Shown in pieces: positions 27,349-35,960 of a DNA stretch of 64,000 nucleotides. The notes below the pieces were generated by a model. That model saw nothing but the letters and a program-made list of their open reading frames with translations, did not search any database and was not told where the DNA came from. The DNA comes from Flavobacterium pallidum (lineage in GTDB: Bacteria > Bacteroidota > Bacteroidia > Flavobacteriales > Flavobacteriaceae): NCBI RefSeq assembly GCF_003097535.1, contig NZ_CP029187.1:930001-994000 (forward strand). Reading direction: 5' to 3'. The position numbers were made by a program, and so were the translations under genes. Within the stretch, counting starts at the first letter, position 1; each line of letters starts with the position of its first letter.

Positions 27349-28497
27349 TTATTTTTTATGGATGAGCCTCGTGAGCTTGATCGACAGATCGGTCAGGATG
27401 ATTTTTGCATTGCCGTTGCGCTCGATGTGGTACATCGCATCGGAAAGCTCGGCAAAGATTTCGTTTATATTTTTCCCGTTGACAAAAGGCGCGAAATTTT
27501 CCAGTTTGAATTTCTCAATCTTAGGCTCCATATATACGAGGCTTGTCGCCTGATAATTCAGTAATAACGCCTGCCGGAACATATCGGTACAAAACAAAAG
27601 GAATTTCTTCTGTGTCTCACGGCCCAGACCCGCCACGAGTTCGCTCCAACTGATTAAATCCTGTATCGCAGCCGCATTGCCCTTCGCACGGAAAGCCGCA
27701 CGTACCCAATCGACGAACCACTTTTCGAAATATACATCTTCACCATCTCCCTGCAGCAGCTGTAACGCCTTATTGTAATTTCCCTGCGACTGGTGTGCGA
27801 TTTTTGTGGCCATGCGTGGCTCTGTGTTTTCACGGGAAACCAATGCCTGCGCTATTACATTTTCGCTCAGGCCATTGAAATGCAGCACCTGGCAACGGGA
27901 GCGTATCGTTTGTATAATGTCTTCCTCATTTTCGGAAATCAGGATGAAAAGCGTTTTGTCAGTAGGTTCTTCAAGCAGTTTGAGGAGTTTGTTGGAAGCG
28001 GCGATGTTCATCTTATCGGCCATCCAGATGATCATGATTTTATAACCGCCTTCGTAGGCTTTTAAAGACAGCGATTTCAGGATTTCCTGTGCATCATCCA
28101 CACGGATTTCCCCTTGCTTGTTCTGCACGCCCAAAACCCGGTACCAGTCGAACAGGCTGCCATACGGGTTGGCCGTAAGGAATTCACGCCATTCCGATAC
28201 GAAATCAATGCTTTTGGGTTTTGATTTGACGCTGTCGGTACTGACGGTCGGATACACGAAATGCAGGTCCGGATGCGAAAAATGGTCAAATTTCAGGTTA
28301 CAGGCTTCATTGCCGCCGGTATTCTCGCCGGAACTATTGTTGCATAAAATGTATTGTGCATAAGCGATCGCCATCGGCAAAGTCCCGCTGCCTTCCGGCC
28401 CGATAAACAATTGCGCGTGCGGAATCCTTCCGGAACCGGCGCTTTTGGTCAGGTGGCTTTTAATGTAATCCTGCGCAAGGATATGTGAAAACTGCAT
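27349..28497 (-). CDS. holB: DNA polymerase III delta-prime subunit
   Basis: A 382-residue clamp-loader subunit. It starts at the ATG encoding MQFSHILAQ; the 27 codons before it would lie upstream of the -7 element and inside a heptamer repeat. The N-terminal AAA-like fold is recognisable (PHAQLFIGPEGSGTLPMAIAYAQ), but the P-loop lysine is replaced (GPEGSGT), so it probably does not hydrolyse ATP. That fits delta-prime, which is the non-hydrolysing stator subunit. The sensor part KLLKLLEEPTDKTLFILISENEE is typical, and the SRC finger follows at IQTIRSRCQ. Confidence 0.92.
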   Translation of the reverse strand: MQFSHILAQDYIKSHLTKSAGSGRIPHAQLFIGPEGSGTLPMAIAYAQYILCNNSSGENTGGNEACNLKFDHFSHPDLHFVYPTVSTDSVKSKPKSIDFVSEWREFLTANPYGSLFDWYRVLGVQNKQGEIRVDDAQEILKSLSLKAYEGGYKIMIIWMADKMNIAASNKLLKLLEEPTDKTLFILISENEEDIIQTIRSRCQVLHFNGLSENVIAQALVSRENTEPRMATKIAHQSQGNYNKALQLLQGDGEDVYFEKWFVDWVRAAFRAKGNAAAIQDLISWSELVAGLGRETQKKFLLFCTDMFRQALLLNYQATSLVYMEPKIEKFKLENFAPFVNGKNINEIFAELSDAMYHIERNGNAKIILTDLSIKLTRLIHKK

Positions 28498-28502
28498 GAA
28501 GG

Positions 28503-28510
28503 CAAATATA
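28503..28510 (-). promoter_or_regulatory. Promoter (-7 element) of holB, very close to the start
   Basis: On the minus strand TATATTTG, a perfect -7 element only 5 bp before the holB ATG. The transcript should begin at or next to the start codon. Confidence 0.6.
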
Positions 28511-28550
28511 GGAAAAGTCGGGAAAGTCTGAAGTCGGGAAAGCCCGAAAG
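28511..28550. repeat. Intergenic heptamer array (AAGTCGG type)
   Basis: Reads as AGTCGGG, AAAGTCT, GAAGTCG, GGAAAGC, CCGAAAG. It lies exactly between the divergent -7 elements of holB and the LytS-type kinase gene. Confidence 0.5.
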
Positions 28551-28566
28551 TGATTTCTGATTTGCA

Positions 28567-28574
28567 TATATTTG
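28567..28574 (+). promoter_or_regulatory. Promoter (-7 element) of the LytS/LytTR pair
   Basis: TATATTTG, perfect -7 match, divergent from the identical holB element with about 56 bp between them. The start at 28550 lies upstream of it, so the ATG at 28688 is used. Confidence 0.55.
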
Positions 28575-28687
28575 ACAAAAAACGTTTTCAAAGCCATAAT
28601 GCACTCATCTACAAAAAACCAATATTCACCGCTAAACCTTGGCAAAGAAGCGTGGGATATATATTTTTACCAATACATCGAAAAAGC

Positions 28688-29719
28688 ATGAAAAACAGTA
28701 TTGCCGTTTATGCATTACACATCTGTATCTGTACGGCGTTTATTTTATTGCCTTACGTATTCAGTTCGACCGGGACTTTCCTGAGATTTCCGGATTTCAG
28801 CAACGGGCATGACCGCACTTATTTCGGGATTTATTTCGTGTTGCTGATATTCTTCTATTTCAATTATTTCTACCTGATTCCGCAACTTTACTTCCACGAC
28901 AAGCGGTTCCTTTATGTGATTATCCTTGTATTGATGTTGCTTTTTTTTCTGTGGATTTCCAATTTTGTCGACCGCCCGCTCAACGAAATTTTATCGGCGA
29001 TGGGATCCTACAACGGCCCTTTACAGAAAGTCAGCCATTCCACGACCGCACCAAAGCCTGCGCAGGACGAACACACCATACTGGTTTATATCATCGGGGT
29101 TTTGAGCAGCCTTTTCTTTTCCATAAACAAGCGCCTGCAGGAAACAGAAAGGGAGAAAATCGCTGCAGAACTCTCATTGCTAAAAGCGCAGATCAACCCG
29201 CATTTCCTTTTCAATACGCTGAACAGTATTTATTCACTTTCCATAAGAAAAGACGACCGCGCCTCGGATTGCATTGTGCAGCTGGCCGAACTCATGCGTT
29301 ACATCATGAACAATGCAAACGACAATATGATCGATTTAAGCAAGGAAATCGAATACATCAGCAATTACATTTCACTGCAGAAATCAAGGCTTGAGGAAAC
29401 AGCGCAGATCAATTATATGGTCAATGGGAACATGATCGGTAAGAAGATTACGCCGCTGATCCTGATCTCGTTTATTGAAAATGCATTCAAACATGGTGTA
29501 AATCCGGAAGAAAATTCCGAAATTGACATCTTGATTGAAGTCACAGGACAAGAGCTTAAACTTTTGGTTTACAACCGAAAAGTACATTCGGTACAAGCTG
29601 AAAGCGGTATGGGAATGCGGAATACCATCGAAAGGCTCGGGCATTTGTATCCTGACCATAAGCTCGAAATCGCCAATCTTGATAAAAGTTATTCAGTAAA
29701 ACTGACCATGGAATTATGA
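28688..29719 (+). CDS. LytS/YehU-type sensor histidine kinase
   Basis: A 343-residue membrane kinase. The start at 28688 (MKNSIAVYAL) is chosen because a -7 promoter lies between it and the ORF's earlier starts. Four transmembrane segments lie at about residues 5-25, 45-65, 74-92 and 128-146. The HisKA-like PF06580 domain has the phosphorylatable His172 in NPHFLFN, followed by an ATPase-type C-terminus (PLILISFIENAFKHGV, N-box; GMGMRNTIERL, G-box). It overlaps its response regulator by 4 bp (ATGA), so the pair is translationally coupled. The signal is unknown. Confidence 0.93.
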   Translation: MKNSIAVYALHICICTAFILLPYVFSSTGTFLRFPDFSNGHDRTYFGIYFVLLIFFYFNYFYLIPQLYFHDKRFLYVIILVLMLLFFLWISNFVDRPLNEILSAMGSYNGPLQKVSHSTTAPKPAQDEHTILVYIIGVLSSLFFSINKRLQETEREKIAAELSLLKAQINPHFLFNTLNSIYSLSIRKDDRASDCIVQLAELMRYIMNNANDNMIDLSKEIEYISNYISLQKSRLEETAQINYMVNGNMIGKKITPLILISFIENAFKHGVNPEENSEIDILIEVTGQELKLLVYNRKVHSVQAESGMGMRNTIERLGHLYPDHKLEIANLDKSYSVKLTMEL

Positions 29720-30417
29720 CAATAAAAGCAATTGCCCTTGATGACGAACCGCCTGCGCTGGCGATACTCGAAAATTTCTGCCGGAAGGTCGAATACCTTG
29801 ATTTACAGAAAACCTTCACCAAAGCAGATGAAGCGCTGAAATACCTCAAAAAATATCCTGTCGATTTGTTGTTCCTGGACATCAATATGCCGTCTATTTC
29901 CGGAATCGATTTCCATAAAAAGATCCCGCACAAGACGATGGTGATTTTTACGACGGCTTATTCTGAATTTGCTGTGGAAGGCTTCAACCTGAGTGCTATG
30001 GATTATCTTTTGAAACCGATTTCACAGCCGCGTTTCCTGCAATCGATGGAGCGGGTGAAAGCGCAGATAGAACTCGAAAACCAAAACCAGAAAATCGAAG
30101 AACAATTCCTTTTCGTCCGTGCCGATTACAGCCTGATGAAGATTCCGCTCAAAGACATCCTTTTCATTGAAGGGCTTGATGATTACCTGAAAATCCATAT
30201 CGAAAACCAGAAAACCGTCGTGGCCCGGATGACGATGAAAGCCATAACTGAAAAACTTCCTGCCTCAGAATTTGCCAGGGTACACCGCTCTTTTATCGTG
30301 CCGATGTCCAAAATTGAAAAGATACGCAACAAGATGATTTTCATCCGGGAGGAAGAAATCCCGATTAGCGCGAGTTATGAAAAAGATTTCCTGAACAAAA
30401 TCCAGAAAGAGGAATAA
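29716..30417 (+). CDS. LytTR-family response regulator
   Basis: A 233-residue regulator. The receiver domain has the acidic pair D9/D10, the phosphoacceptor D55 in LLFLDINMP and the conserved lysine in LLKPISQPRF. The C-terminal LytTR DNA-binding domain starts near FLFVRADYSLMKIPLKDI, and ARVHRSFIVP is the family signature. LytTR regulators bind pairs of imperfect direct repeats upstream of target genes; no target is obvious here. A strong terminator follows. Confidence 0.95.
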   Translation: MTIKAIALDDEPPALAILENFCRKVEYLDLQKTFTKADEALKYLKKYPVDLLFLDINMPSISGIDFHKKIPHKTMVIFTTAYSEFAVEGFNLSAMDYLLKPISQPRFLQSMERVKAQIELENQNQKIEEQFLFVRADYSLMKIPLKDILFIEGLDDYLKIHIENQKTVVARMTMKAITEKLPASEFARVHRSFIVPMSKIEKIRNKMIFIREEEIPISASYEKDFLNKIQKEE

Positions 30418-30421
30418 AAAT

Positions 30422-30449
30422 AAAAAGGCGCTTTGAAAGCGCCTTTTTT
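30422..30449 (+). terminator. Intrinsic terminator of the LytS/LytTR operon
   Basis: 12-bp stem AAAAAGGCGCTT / AAGCGCCTTTTT with a TGA loop and T tract. Confidence 0.92.
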
Positions 30450-30468
30450 ACGGGGAACAGGGTAAACC

Positions 30469-30537
30469 TTACAGCAACCGAAGCTGCCTGCGGTCCTTAA
30501 GCATTTTGAGGCAAAAAAGGCTTAGTGCGATAATCAT
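30469..30537 (-). CDS. Possible 22-residue hydrophobic peptide
   Basis: An ATG-initiated frame on the minus strand encodes MIIALSLFCLKMLKDRRQLR and two leucines before TAA: a short hydrophobic segment and a basic tail. It lies downstream of the pirin-like gene on the same strand. No ribosome-binding signal is evident, and small ORFs of this size arise by chance, so confidence is low. Confidence 0.2.
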   Translation of the reverse strand: MIIALSLFCLKMLKDRRQLRLL

Positions 30538-30550
30538 GGTTTTATATTTT

Positions 30551-31273
30551 TTAGAAAGAGGGGACTTCAATTAATAATATGACGGCATTCTCGGACAAGG
30601 CCCTGAAAGATACCCGGTTAATTTTCCAGGTAGAGACCGAATCGCGGTGCTCGAGTATCCTGCCGTCGAATTCGAAAGTGCCGCTTATTACGAAAGCAAA
30701 CAATCCGTTTTGCTTATCGGCCATGGTATAGTTTCCTTCATTTCGGCGGCCGTAAATTCCCATCCTGCAGCTTGCAAACGATGATTCATACAGTGGCATC
30801 AGTTGATTGCGGGTTGAAAAGTCGAATTTGTGCTGGAATGAAAACGGCGCAAAATCCTCACGTTTATTCGATATCCAGATCTGAAGGTAATTGATTGGCT
30901 CCCCTTCGTATGGATTGACCAGGTCAAAAGCCATGTTTTTCTGTGCTGAAAAAATGCGTATTTCCTCAGTATTGATAATACCCTGGTTGCCCAGCGTATC
31001 CATATAGTCGATAGAACCCAGTAAAGGCAACAGCAGTATGTCGGTATTCTCCCGGATGGTCATCGTAACGGATTCGCCGGCACTGAGCGTCTCTTCATTA
31101 AATACCTTAAGTGCGCCAAAAGGTTTGCGGGATTCGTCGTAATTGTTCCCGAAATTAAACACTGACAGGCACTTGAAAATATCAGTCTCCATTTTTCCGC
31201 GCATTTCCGACTTGTGTATCTTGGCCGGATTCTTCGGGGTAGTTTTGTTGATATTTCTGAAAAGTGTAAACAT
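30551..31273 (-). CDS. Pirin-like bicupin protein lacking the metal ligands
   Basis: A 240-residue protein that follows the Pirin/YhhW layout: FGALKVFNEETLSAGE, LLPLLGSIDYMDTLGNQG, then INYLQIWISNKREDFAPF, then a second cupin. Canonical pirins bind iron through HPH...H and HxE residues in the N-terminal cupin. At the equivalent places here (TDILLLPL and MAFDLVNP) no His or Glu ligands remain. The C-terminal cupin is also present (NGLFAFVISGTFEFDGRILEHRD). It may therefore be a non-metal relative with a changed function. It stands alone on the minus strand. Confidence 0.75.
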   Translation of the reverse strand: MFTLFRNINKTTPKNPAKIHKSEMRGKMETDIFKCLSVFNFGNNYDESRKPFGALKVFNEETLSAGESVTMTIRENTDILLLPLLGSIDYMDTLGNQGIINTEEIRIFSAQKNMAFDLVNPYEGEPINYLQIWISNKREDFAPFSFQHKFDFSTRNQLMPLYESSFASCRMGIYGRRNEGNYTMADKQNGLFAFVISGTFEFDGRILEHRDSVSTWKINRVSFRALSENAVILLIEVPSF

Positions 31274-31468
31274 AAATAGTGTTTTTGGAGCAGAAAAAAG
31301 GTTGCTTTAAACCCATATTCCGAAGGCTAAATTACCGGTCATATCACAAACTACAAATTTTTTGAGGCTAACCAAATATTTTAAGAGGTGAAAACCAATA
31401 TGTTATCCCATAATGCGATTAAAACGCAAGGCAATTCTGAATAATTAAGCCGTTCATCGGAAAAAGTT

Positions 31469-31476
31469 TATTTTTG
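31469..31476 (+). promoter_or_regulatory. Promoter (-7 element) of the alpha/beta hydrolase gene
   Basis: TATTTTTG matches TAnnTTTG and ends 8 bp before the ATG at 31485, so the 5' leader should be almost absent. Confidence 0.5.
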
Positions 31477-31484
31477 TATACAGC

Positions 31485-32276
31485 ATGCATTTGAAAACCA
31501 TACTTCATAAAAACACACCCATCGCTTACGCTGATTCCGGCAAAGGCACCGCTTTGGTTTTATTGCATGGTTTCCTCGAAAACAGTACCATGTGGGAAGC
31601 TTTTGTGCCGGAATTGTCAAAGAAATACCGGGTCATTACTATCGATCTTCTCGGCCATGGCCAGACCCAGCCGATGGGATATATCCAAACCATGGAAGAG
31701 AATGCCGATGCCGTATATACCGTATTGCATGAACTTCGGGTGCGTAAAGCCGTATTGGCAGGACATTCGATGGGAGGCTATGTGGCTTTGGCTTTCGCCG
31801 AATTGTATCCCGATATGGTTAAAGGGATGGCATTGATTAACTCCACTTCACTTGCCGACAGTGACGAACGTAAAATAAACCGCGACCGGGCGATTAAGGC
31901 AGTAAAGGAAAATTACGTGAATTTCGTCAGGCTGTCCATCGCGAATCTTTTCAGTGAAGACAACCGCGAAAGGCTTTCGGCCGATATCGAAAACGTGAAA
32001 CTGGAAGCCCTTAAAACCCCATTACAAGGCATAGTCGCTTCGCTGGAAGGCATGAAAATCAGGAAGGACCGCGAGGTATTGCTGCATTTTGCACCGTATC
32101 CGATCGTATTGTTTTTGGGTAAAAAAGATCCGGTGCTGAATTATGAGGAAAACCTGGAACAAATAGAAAATACGGCAGTGAAACTCATCACTTTTCCCGA
32201 CGGGCACATGTCGCCGATTGAAAATAAAACCGCGCTGTTAAAGGGATTGATGGATTTTTTAAAATTGATAAAGTAG
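31485..32276 (+). CDS. Alpha/beta-fold hydrolase
   Basis: A 263-residue enzyme of the alpha/beta hydrolase fold. The nucleophile elbow is GHSMGG with Ser95. The oxyanion region LLHGFLENSTMW is near residue 27, the acid lies in FLGKKDPVL near residue 214, and the catalytic histidine is in FPDGHMSPIE near residue 241. The substrate cannot be told; the family includes esterases, thioesterases and C-C hydrolases. The gene stands alone with its own promoter. Confidence 0.9.
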   Translation: MHLKTILHKNTPIAYADSGKGTALVLLHGFLENSTMWEAFVPELSKKYRVITIDLLGHGQTQPMGYIQTMEENADAVYTVLHELRVRKAVLAGHSMGGYVALAFAELYPDMVKGMALINSTSLADSDERKINRDRAIKAVKENYVNFVRLSIANLFSEDNRERLSADIENVKLEALKTPLQGIVASLEGMKIRKDREVLLHFAPYPIVLFLGKKDPVLNYEENLEQIENTAVKLITFPDGHMSPIENKTALLKGLMDFLKLIK

Positions 32277-32470
32277 CCGCTTATACCATCCCTTCGTGTA
32301 AATATCCTTTATTGGTGATAAGCCTTTATAAGGTTCGTCGAGCAATACGAATTTAGATAAAATTTGTGTGAGCTATTATAAAACATCGCCTGAATAAATC
32401 ATCTTAATTTGAAATGCAGTGATAGCTATAGCAATTATAAATATAAAATTCAAACCGCTTACCTCTTGTA
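32277..32470. other. AT-rich gene-free stretch
   Basis: No convincing gene, hairpin or promoter. AT-rich, continuous with the two very small genes that follow. Confidence 0.4.
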
Positions 32471-32704
32471 CTACACCAGATAAATTTTTATCATCCCTAA
32501 AACGTGATTTAAATCTGCCATCAATTTAATAATTACATTAAAAATTATTATTGCCAAGCTAAAAAATAACAGGACAAAAAATGTGAATCCAGGAATCATC
32601 GCCATTGTGCGAATAGCGTTATAAACATTGATAAATATAAAGGTAAATATAAAATATATGAAAATGAAAATTAACTGAAAACGTAAATTCTTTTGATTAC
32701 ACAC
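32471..32704 (-). CDS. Hypothetical 77-residue membrane protein
   Basis: Two strongly hydrophobic segments (LIFIFIYFIFTFIFINVY and FTFFVLLFFSLAIIIFNVII) with a short basic N-terminus. No family is recognised. It lies in a strongly AT-rich interval. A perfect -7 element (minus-strand TATATTTG, 32778-32785) lies 73 bp upstream, which supports expression. It could be a decayed remnant or a small integral membrane protein. Confidence 0.45.
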   Translation of the reverse strand: MCNQKNLRFQLIFIFIYFIFTFIFINVYNAIRTMAMIPGFTFFVLLFFSLAIIIFNVIIKLMADLNHVLGMIKIYLV

Positions 32705-32777
32705 TTTATATAATGCGTAATTAAGAATAGCAAAAAAATACTAGATAATGTTGTTACCACACTTTTAATTTATAATA

Positions 32778-32785
32778 CAAATATA
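32778..32785 (-). promoter_or_regulatory. Possible -7 element for the 77-residue gene
   Basis: Minus-strand TATATTTG. AT-rich DNA gives such matches by chance more often, so this is weak. Confidence 0.3.
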
Positions 32786-32875
32786 AAAACATTTCTTTTT
32801 AACATTCAGTTGCGCAATCGTAAACATTTCCGAAGCGTATTGATACATTCCCACTTAAGCCAAATCCAGCAATTA

Positions 32876-33136
32876 CTATAATTTCAAAATGCCATTGCTG
32901 AAATAAAAAAAATATTCCTCTTTATTGCCCACTTCCTTCAGCGCCATTGCCGTAATAAATCCAAAGCTTACAAACACCAGTACAAACACACTCAAACCAC
33001 CAAAAACAGCCGCGAGAAAACTCAGCGGCAGGTTTACAATCAACGTCGTCTTGAAGAATTCGAAAATGTTTAAAAATGTTCTGATACGAAAGGATTTTAT
33101 GCAATCAATAACTTTTCGAAAGCGCGTATATTGCAA
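32876..33136 (-). CDS. Small membrane protein, possibly truncated
   Basis: An 86-residue frame. Its middle (FLNIFEFFKTTLIVNLPLSF, then LAAVFGGLSVFVLVFVSFGF) looks like the start of a longer Bacteroidota membrane protein family. The end, YFFYFSNGILKL followed by TAG and TAA, comes where I would expect more membrane segments. A +1 reading frame continues after the stop (…IVIAGFGLSGNV…) for about 26 codons, so a frameshift or gene decay is possible. It begins 8 bp after the end of the AddB-like gene on the same strand. Confidence 0.45.
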   Translation of the reverse strand: MQYTRFRKVIDCIKSFRIRTFLNIFEFFKTTLIVNLPLSFLAAVFGGLSVFVLVFVSFGFITAMALKEVGNKEEYFFYFSNGILKL

Positions 33137-33144
33137 CGAAACGT

Positions 33145-35895
33145 TTAAATTTTCTCCGTAAAAGGGGTTTCACTATCCAGTATTTCTTTCAGCAAAAACA
33201 CCAACTGTTCCCTGTATCTTAAAGAAACATTTTCATCGACAATCGAAACAACCGTCTTTTCTTCCTTAAAAAGAAATGGCAGGAATCCCGATTTGAGGTT
33301 TTTAAACGAAATGATCCCAACTTCAATTTCCTGTCCTTCCGCCTGCGGTGCATACATGTAAGCATAGGCCAATACCTGGATAATCTTGTCGGTTTTGCTG
33401 TCGAGTGTCAGGTTTTCCCATTGTTTTAAGGTCACATCACGCGCTTCGACTTTCCCGGTCTTATAATCTACGATGCGGATTTTCCCGTTGCGAAGCTCGA
33501 TACGGTCGACATTTCCGGCGATTAAAACCGGATGCGGCAAAACTGGATGTTCGAGCAGACGCGAATAATTTTGCTCCAATGCGACGATTTTTACGCTGTC
33601 GCCATTTCGTAATGATTCCAATTCTGCAGTGAGGAAATTGAAAATATTGCGTTTTGCCACTTCAAACGCAAGCAGGTTGCGGCCTTTGCGAATGTCTCCC
33701 TCTTTGTAAACCAGTCTGAATTGTTCCAAAACCGCTTGATCGATTTTTTTGAAACAACCTTCAATGTCACCGTCCGAAAGGAATTTACCGATAAATGGCT
33801 CAAACAGCACGCGAAGCGTTTCATGGATAATGGTTCCTAAGGTATTCAGCGCGATATTTTCCTCAACTTCTTCCACATCGCTGATGCGTAATATTTTTTT
33901 GTAATAAAAATCAATCGGGTTGCGGATGTACATAGTCAATGCAGAAGGTGAAAATCCTTTTTCAGAAATCTCCCGAAGCCGCGCCCTCACTTTTTCAGAT
34001 TTCGGGATGACCAACGGCTCATAGGCTTTTTCCGGCAAAAACGGGCTATAAATTTCCTGTATCAGTTCATGTAACGGCTGCTTTTCTACTTCAAGCTGCG
34101 TGATGAAACGGCTTTTTTCGCCGGCATCCAAACCTTCACTTTCCGTATTGTACAACAGGTAAATATTTTTGGCGCGCTGCAGCAGATGGTAAAAATGGTA
34201 CGTATAAATCGCATCTTTTTCCTTGAATGTGGGCAAGCCCAATTCGCGCTTCACATCATACGGGATAAAAGATTGTTGTGATTTTCCGGCGGGGAAATTC
34301 CCTTCATTCATAGAAGTGACAATTACAGTATCGAAATCCAGGACCCGGCTTTCCAAAACGCCCATGATCTGTAACCCGGTCAATGGCTCGCCTTCAAACG
34401 ATACTTCGGACAGGTCGATAACCTGTTTGTAAATGGCATACAGCGTTTCCACTTTCCCGATTCCCGGATGGGCAGTGTAATGTGAAATGAGTTTGTTGAT
34501 GACTTTAAAAACCGCAAAAACAAAAGCCTTTGTAATCTTTTCCTCGCGGTTTTCATTGCTGAGGTTATTTTTGATGGTTTGCAGCAAACCTGTAACCGAA
34601 TCCAGCACGCTGATGTTATCGGTTCCCCACTTTGAAAAAAGCAAAGTGAATAATGCATTTTTCGGGCCAAGTTCAAACAGCCGGGTGTGGGTAATGAAGG
34701 TATAATTATTATTGTTGATGATGTTTACCAACTGCTGCGCTCCGGCGTAAGGCTCGATCAATGGATGCGTCAGGATATCAAGCACATCTTTGTAGTAAAA
34801 AACATAGGAACTGCGCTGGAGGGCATTGGTATGCATCTTAAAAAATTTCGACACCAGGATTTGTGCCGGATTATTTTTAGCCGAATAACCCATCGTGATA
34901 TTCAGCGCCGAGGTCGATGCAGGAAGCGCATGCAGCACCGGGATAAGCAGGTTTTCCTCACCTAAAACCAGAGCGGTTTTGTCCCATCGGCTTTCAGGGT
35001 TTGATGCCATGATGTTTTCGAGCAATTTTCCGGCGATTTTAGCCTGCCCGACGGTTTTAGGCGTGCCAATGACGCGGATTTGTTTTTCGCTGCTGAAATT
35101 GTCCCAAATCCACTCGAACGGATGGCCTTTATAATAATTCCAGTTGTCTTTAAAACGTCGAAGGAAAAGCCCTGCATCATGATAAGCGTCGTCAAGGAAA
35201 GCGCGGTCCGCATCCCAAAACACTCTGGCCAGTCCTGCGGAAAGCAAATGCTGGATGATATTTTCTTCGGCAGCATTTAAGGCGTTGAAACCGGCAAACA
35301 GGAATTTCTTATTGGCAACAGATTCGGAAAAATGGCTGAGGTTGTTTACTGCTTCGCGATAAATCAATCCCTGGTATCCAATTTTTTTTTGAAGCAGGTG
35401 ATGGTAAAGCGCATGATAGTAAGCTGGCAAAAGCTTCCAGAAATCAATGTAGTTTTCCAGTAAAGTCGTTTTGTTTTCGGGTTCTACGCCCCAACGTTTG
35501 ATGTCTTCAATATCTTTGAGGTAGGAAAGGACATGATCGGGATTGAGGAGATAACGGTCTATTTCATTGAAATCCTGAAGTAATGTTTTCGCCCAATTTG
35601 CAAACTGTTCGAATGGCTGCGGGTCTTTTTCAGCAATGGAAAGATACACGTCATAAAAACTGAATAACAATTCAATGGGATCAATCGCACGAATGGCTGC
35701 GATGTCCTGTATAAAATCCTCGATACTGATGATATTCGGGGAAAAGACCGTTTGCTCAGCTTGTTCCTTAAGTTCATTTACCAGGAAAACCTTTGCGCGT
35801 TTGTTTGGAAGGATGACAGTAGTTTCTGTTAAATTTTCAGCATAATCAGCCAAAATTACTGATGCCAGACGAGAAAGAAAAGCGTTTTGACCCAT
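33145..35895 (-). CDS. AddB-like PD-(D/E)XK nuclease/helicase-related protein
   Basis: A 916-residue protein matching the AddB/PD-(D/E)XK nuclease family of double-strand-break processing. The N-terminal helicase-like part starts with ETTVILPNKRAKVFLVNEL. The C-terminal RecB-type nuclease has RIELRNGKIRIVDYKTGK, where D and K of the DYKTG motif are catalytic, and TLKQWENLTL follows. The large AddA-like partner lies 2.9 kb away on the same strand (38758-41898) with ompA and kbl between. Together they would resect DNA ends for recombination. No Fe-S cysteine cluster typical of Bacillus AddB is obvious. Confidence 0.85.
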   Translation of the reverse strand: MGQNAFLSRLASVILADYAENLTETTVILPNKRAKVFLVNELKEQAEQTVFSPNIISIEDFIQDIAAIRAIDPIELLFSFYDVYLSIAEKDPQPFEQFANWAKTLLQDFNEIDRYLLNPDHVLSYLKDIEDIKRWGVEPENKTTLLENYIDFWKLLPAYYHALYHHLLQKKIGYQGLIYREAVNNLSHFSESVANKKFLFAGFNALNAAEENIIQHLLSAGLARVFWDADRAFLDDAYHDAGLFLRRFKDNWNYYKGHPFEWIWDNFSSEKQIRVIGTPKTVGQAKIAGKLLENIMASNPESRWDKTALVLGEENLLIPVLHALPASTSALNITMGYSAKNNPAQILVSKFFKMHTNALQRSSYVFYYKDVLDILTHPLIEPYAGAQQLVNIINNNNYTFITHTRLFELGPKNALFTLLFSKWGTDNISVLDSVTGLLQTIKNNLSNENREEKITKAFVFAVFKVINKLISHYTAHPGIGKVETLYAIYKQVIDLSEVSFEGEPLTGLQIMGVLESRVLDFDTVIVTSMNEGNFPAGKSQQSFIPYDVKRELGLPTFKEKDAIYTYHFYHLLQRAKNIYLLYNTESEGLDAGEKSRFITQLEVEKQPLHELIQEIYSPFLPEKAYEPLVIPKSEKVRARLREISEKGFSPSALTMYIRNPIDFYYKKILRISDVEEVEENIALNTLGTIIHETLRVLFEPFIGKFLSDGDIEGCFKKIDQAVLEQFRLVYKEGDIRKGRNLLAFEVAKRNIFNFLTAELESLRNGDSVKIVALEQNYSRLLEHPVLPHPVLIAGNVDRIELRNGKIRIVDYKTGKVEARDVTLKQWENLTLDSKTDKIIQVLAYAYMYAPQAEGQEIEVGIISFKNLKSGFLPFLFKEEKTVVSIVDENVSLRYREQLVFLLKEILDSETPFTEKI

Positions 35896-35902
35896 GCCAT
35901 AA

Positions 35903-35935
35903 AAATAAAAAAACGCCCCGACTAATCGGGGCGTT
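35903..35935 (-). terminator. Terminator of ompA
   Basis: 10-bp perfect stem AACGCCCCGA-CTAA-TCGGGGCGTT. The A run at 35900-35914 gives the U tract when read on the minus strand. Confidence 0.88.
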
Positions 35936-35960
35936 CCTGTAATTATTTAAGAGGAGGAAA

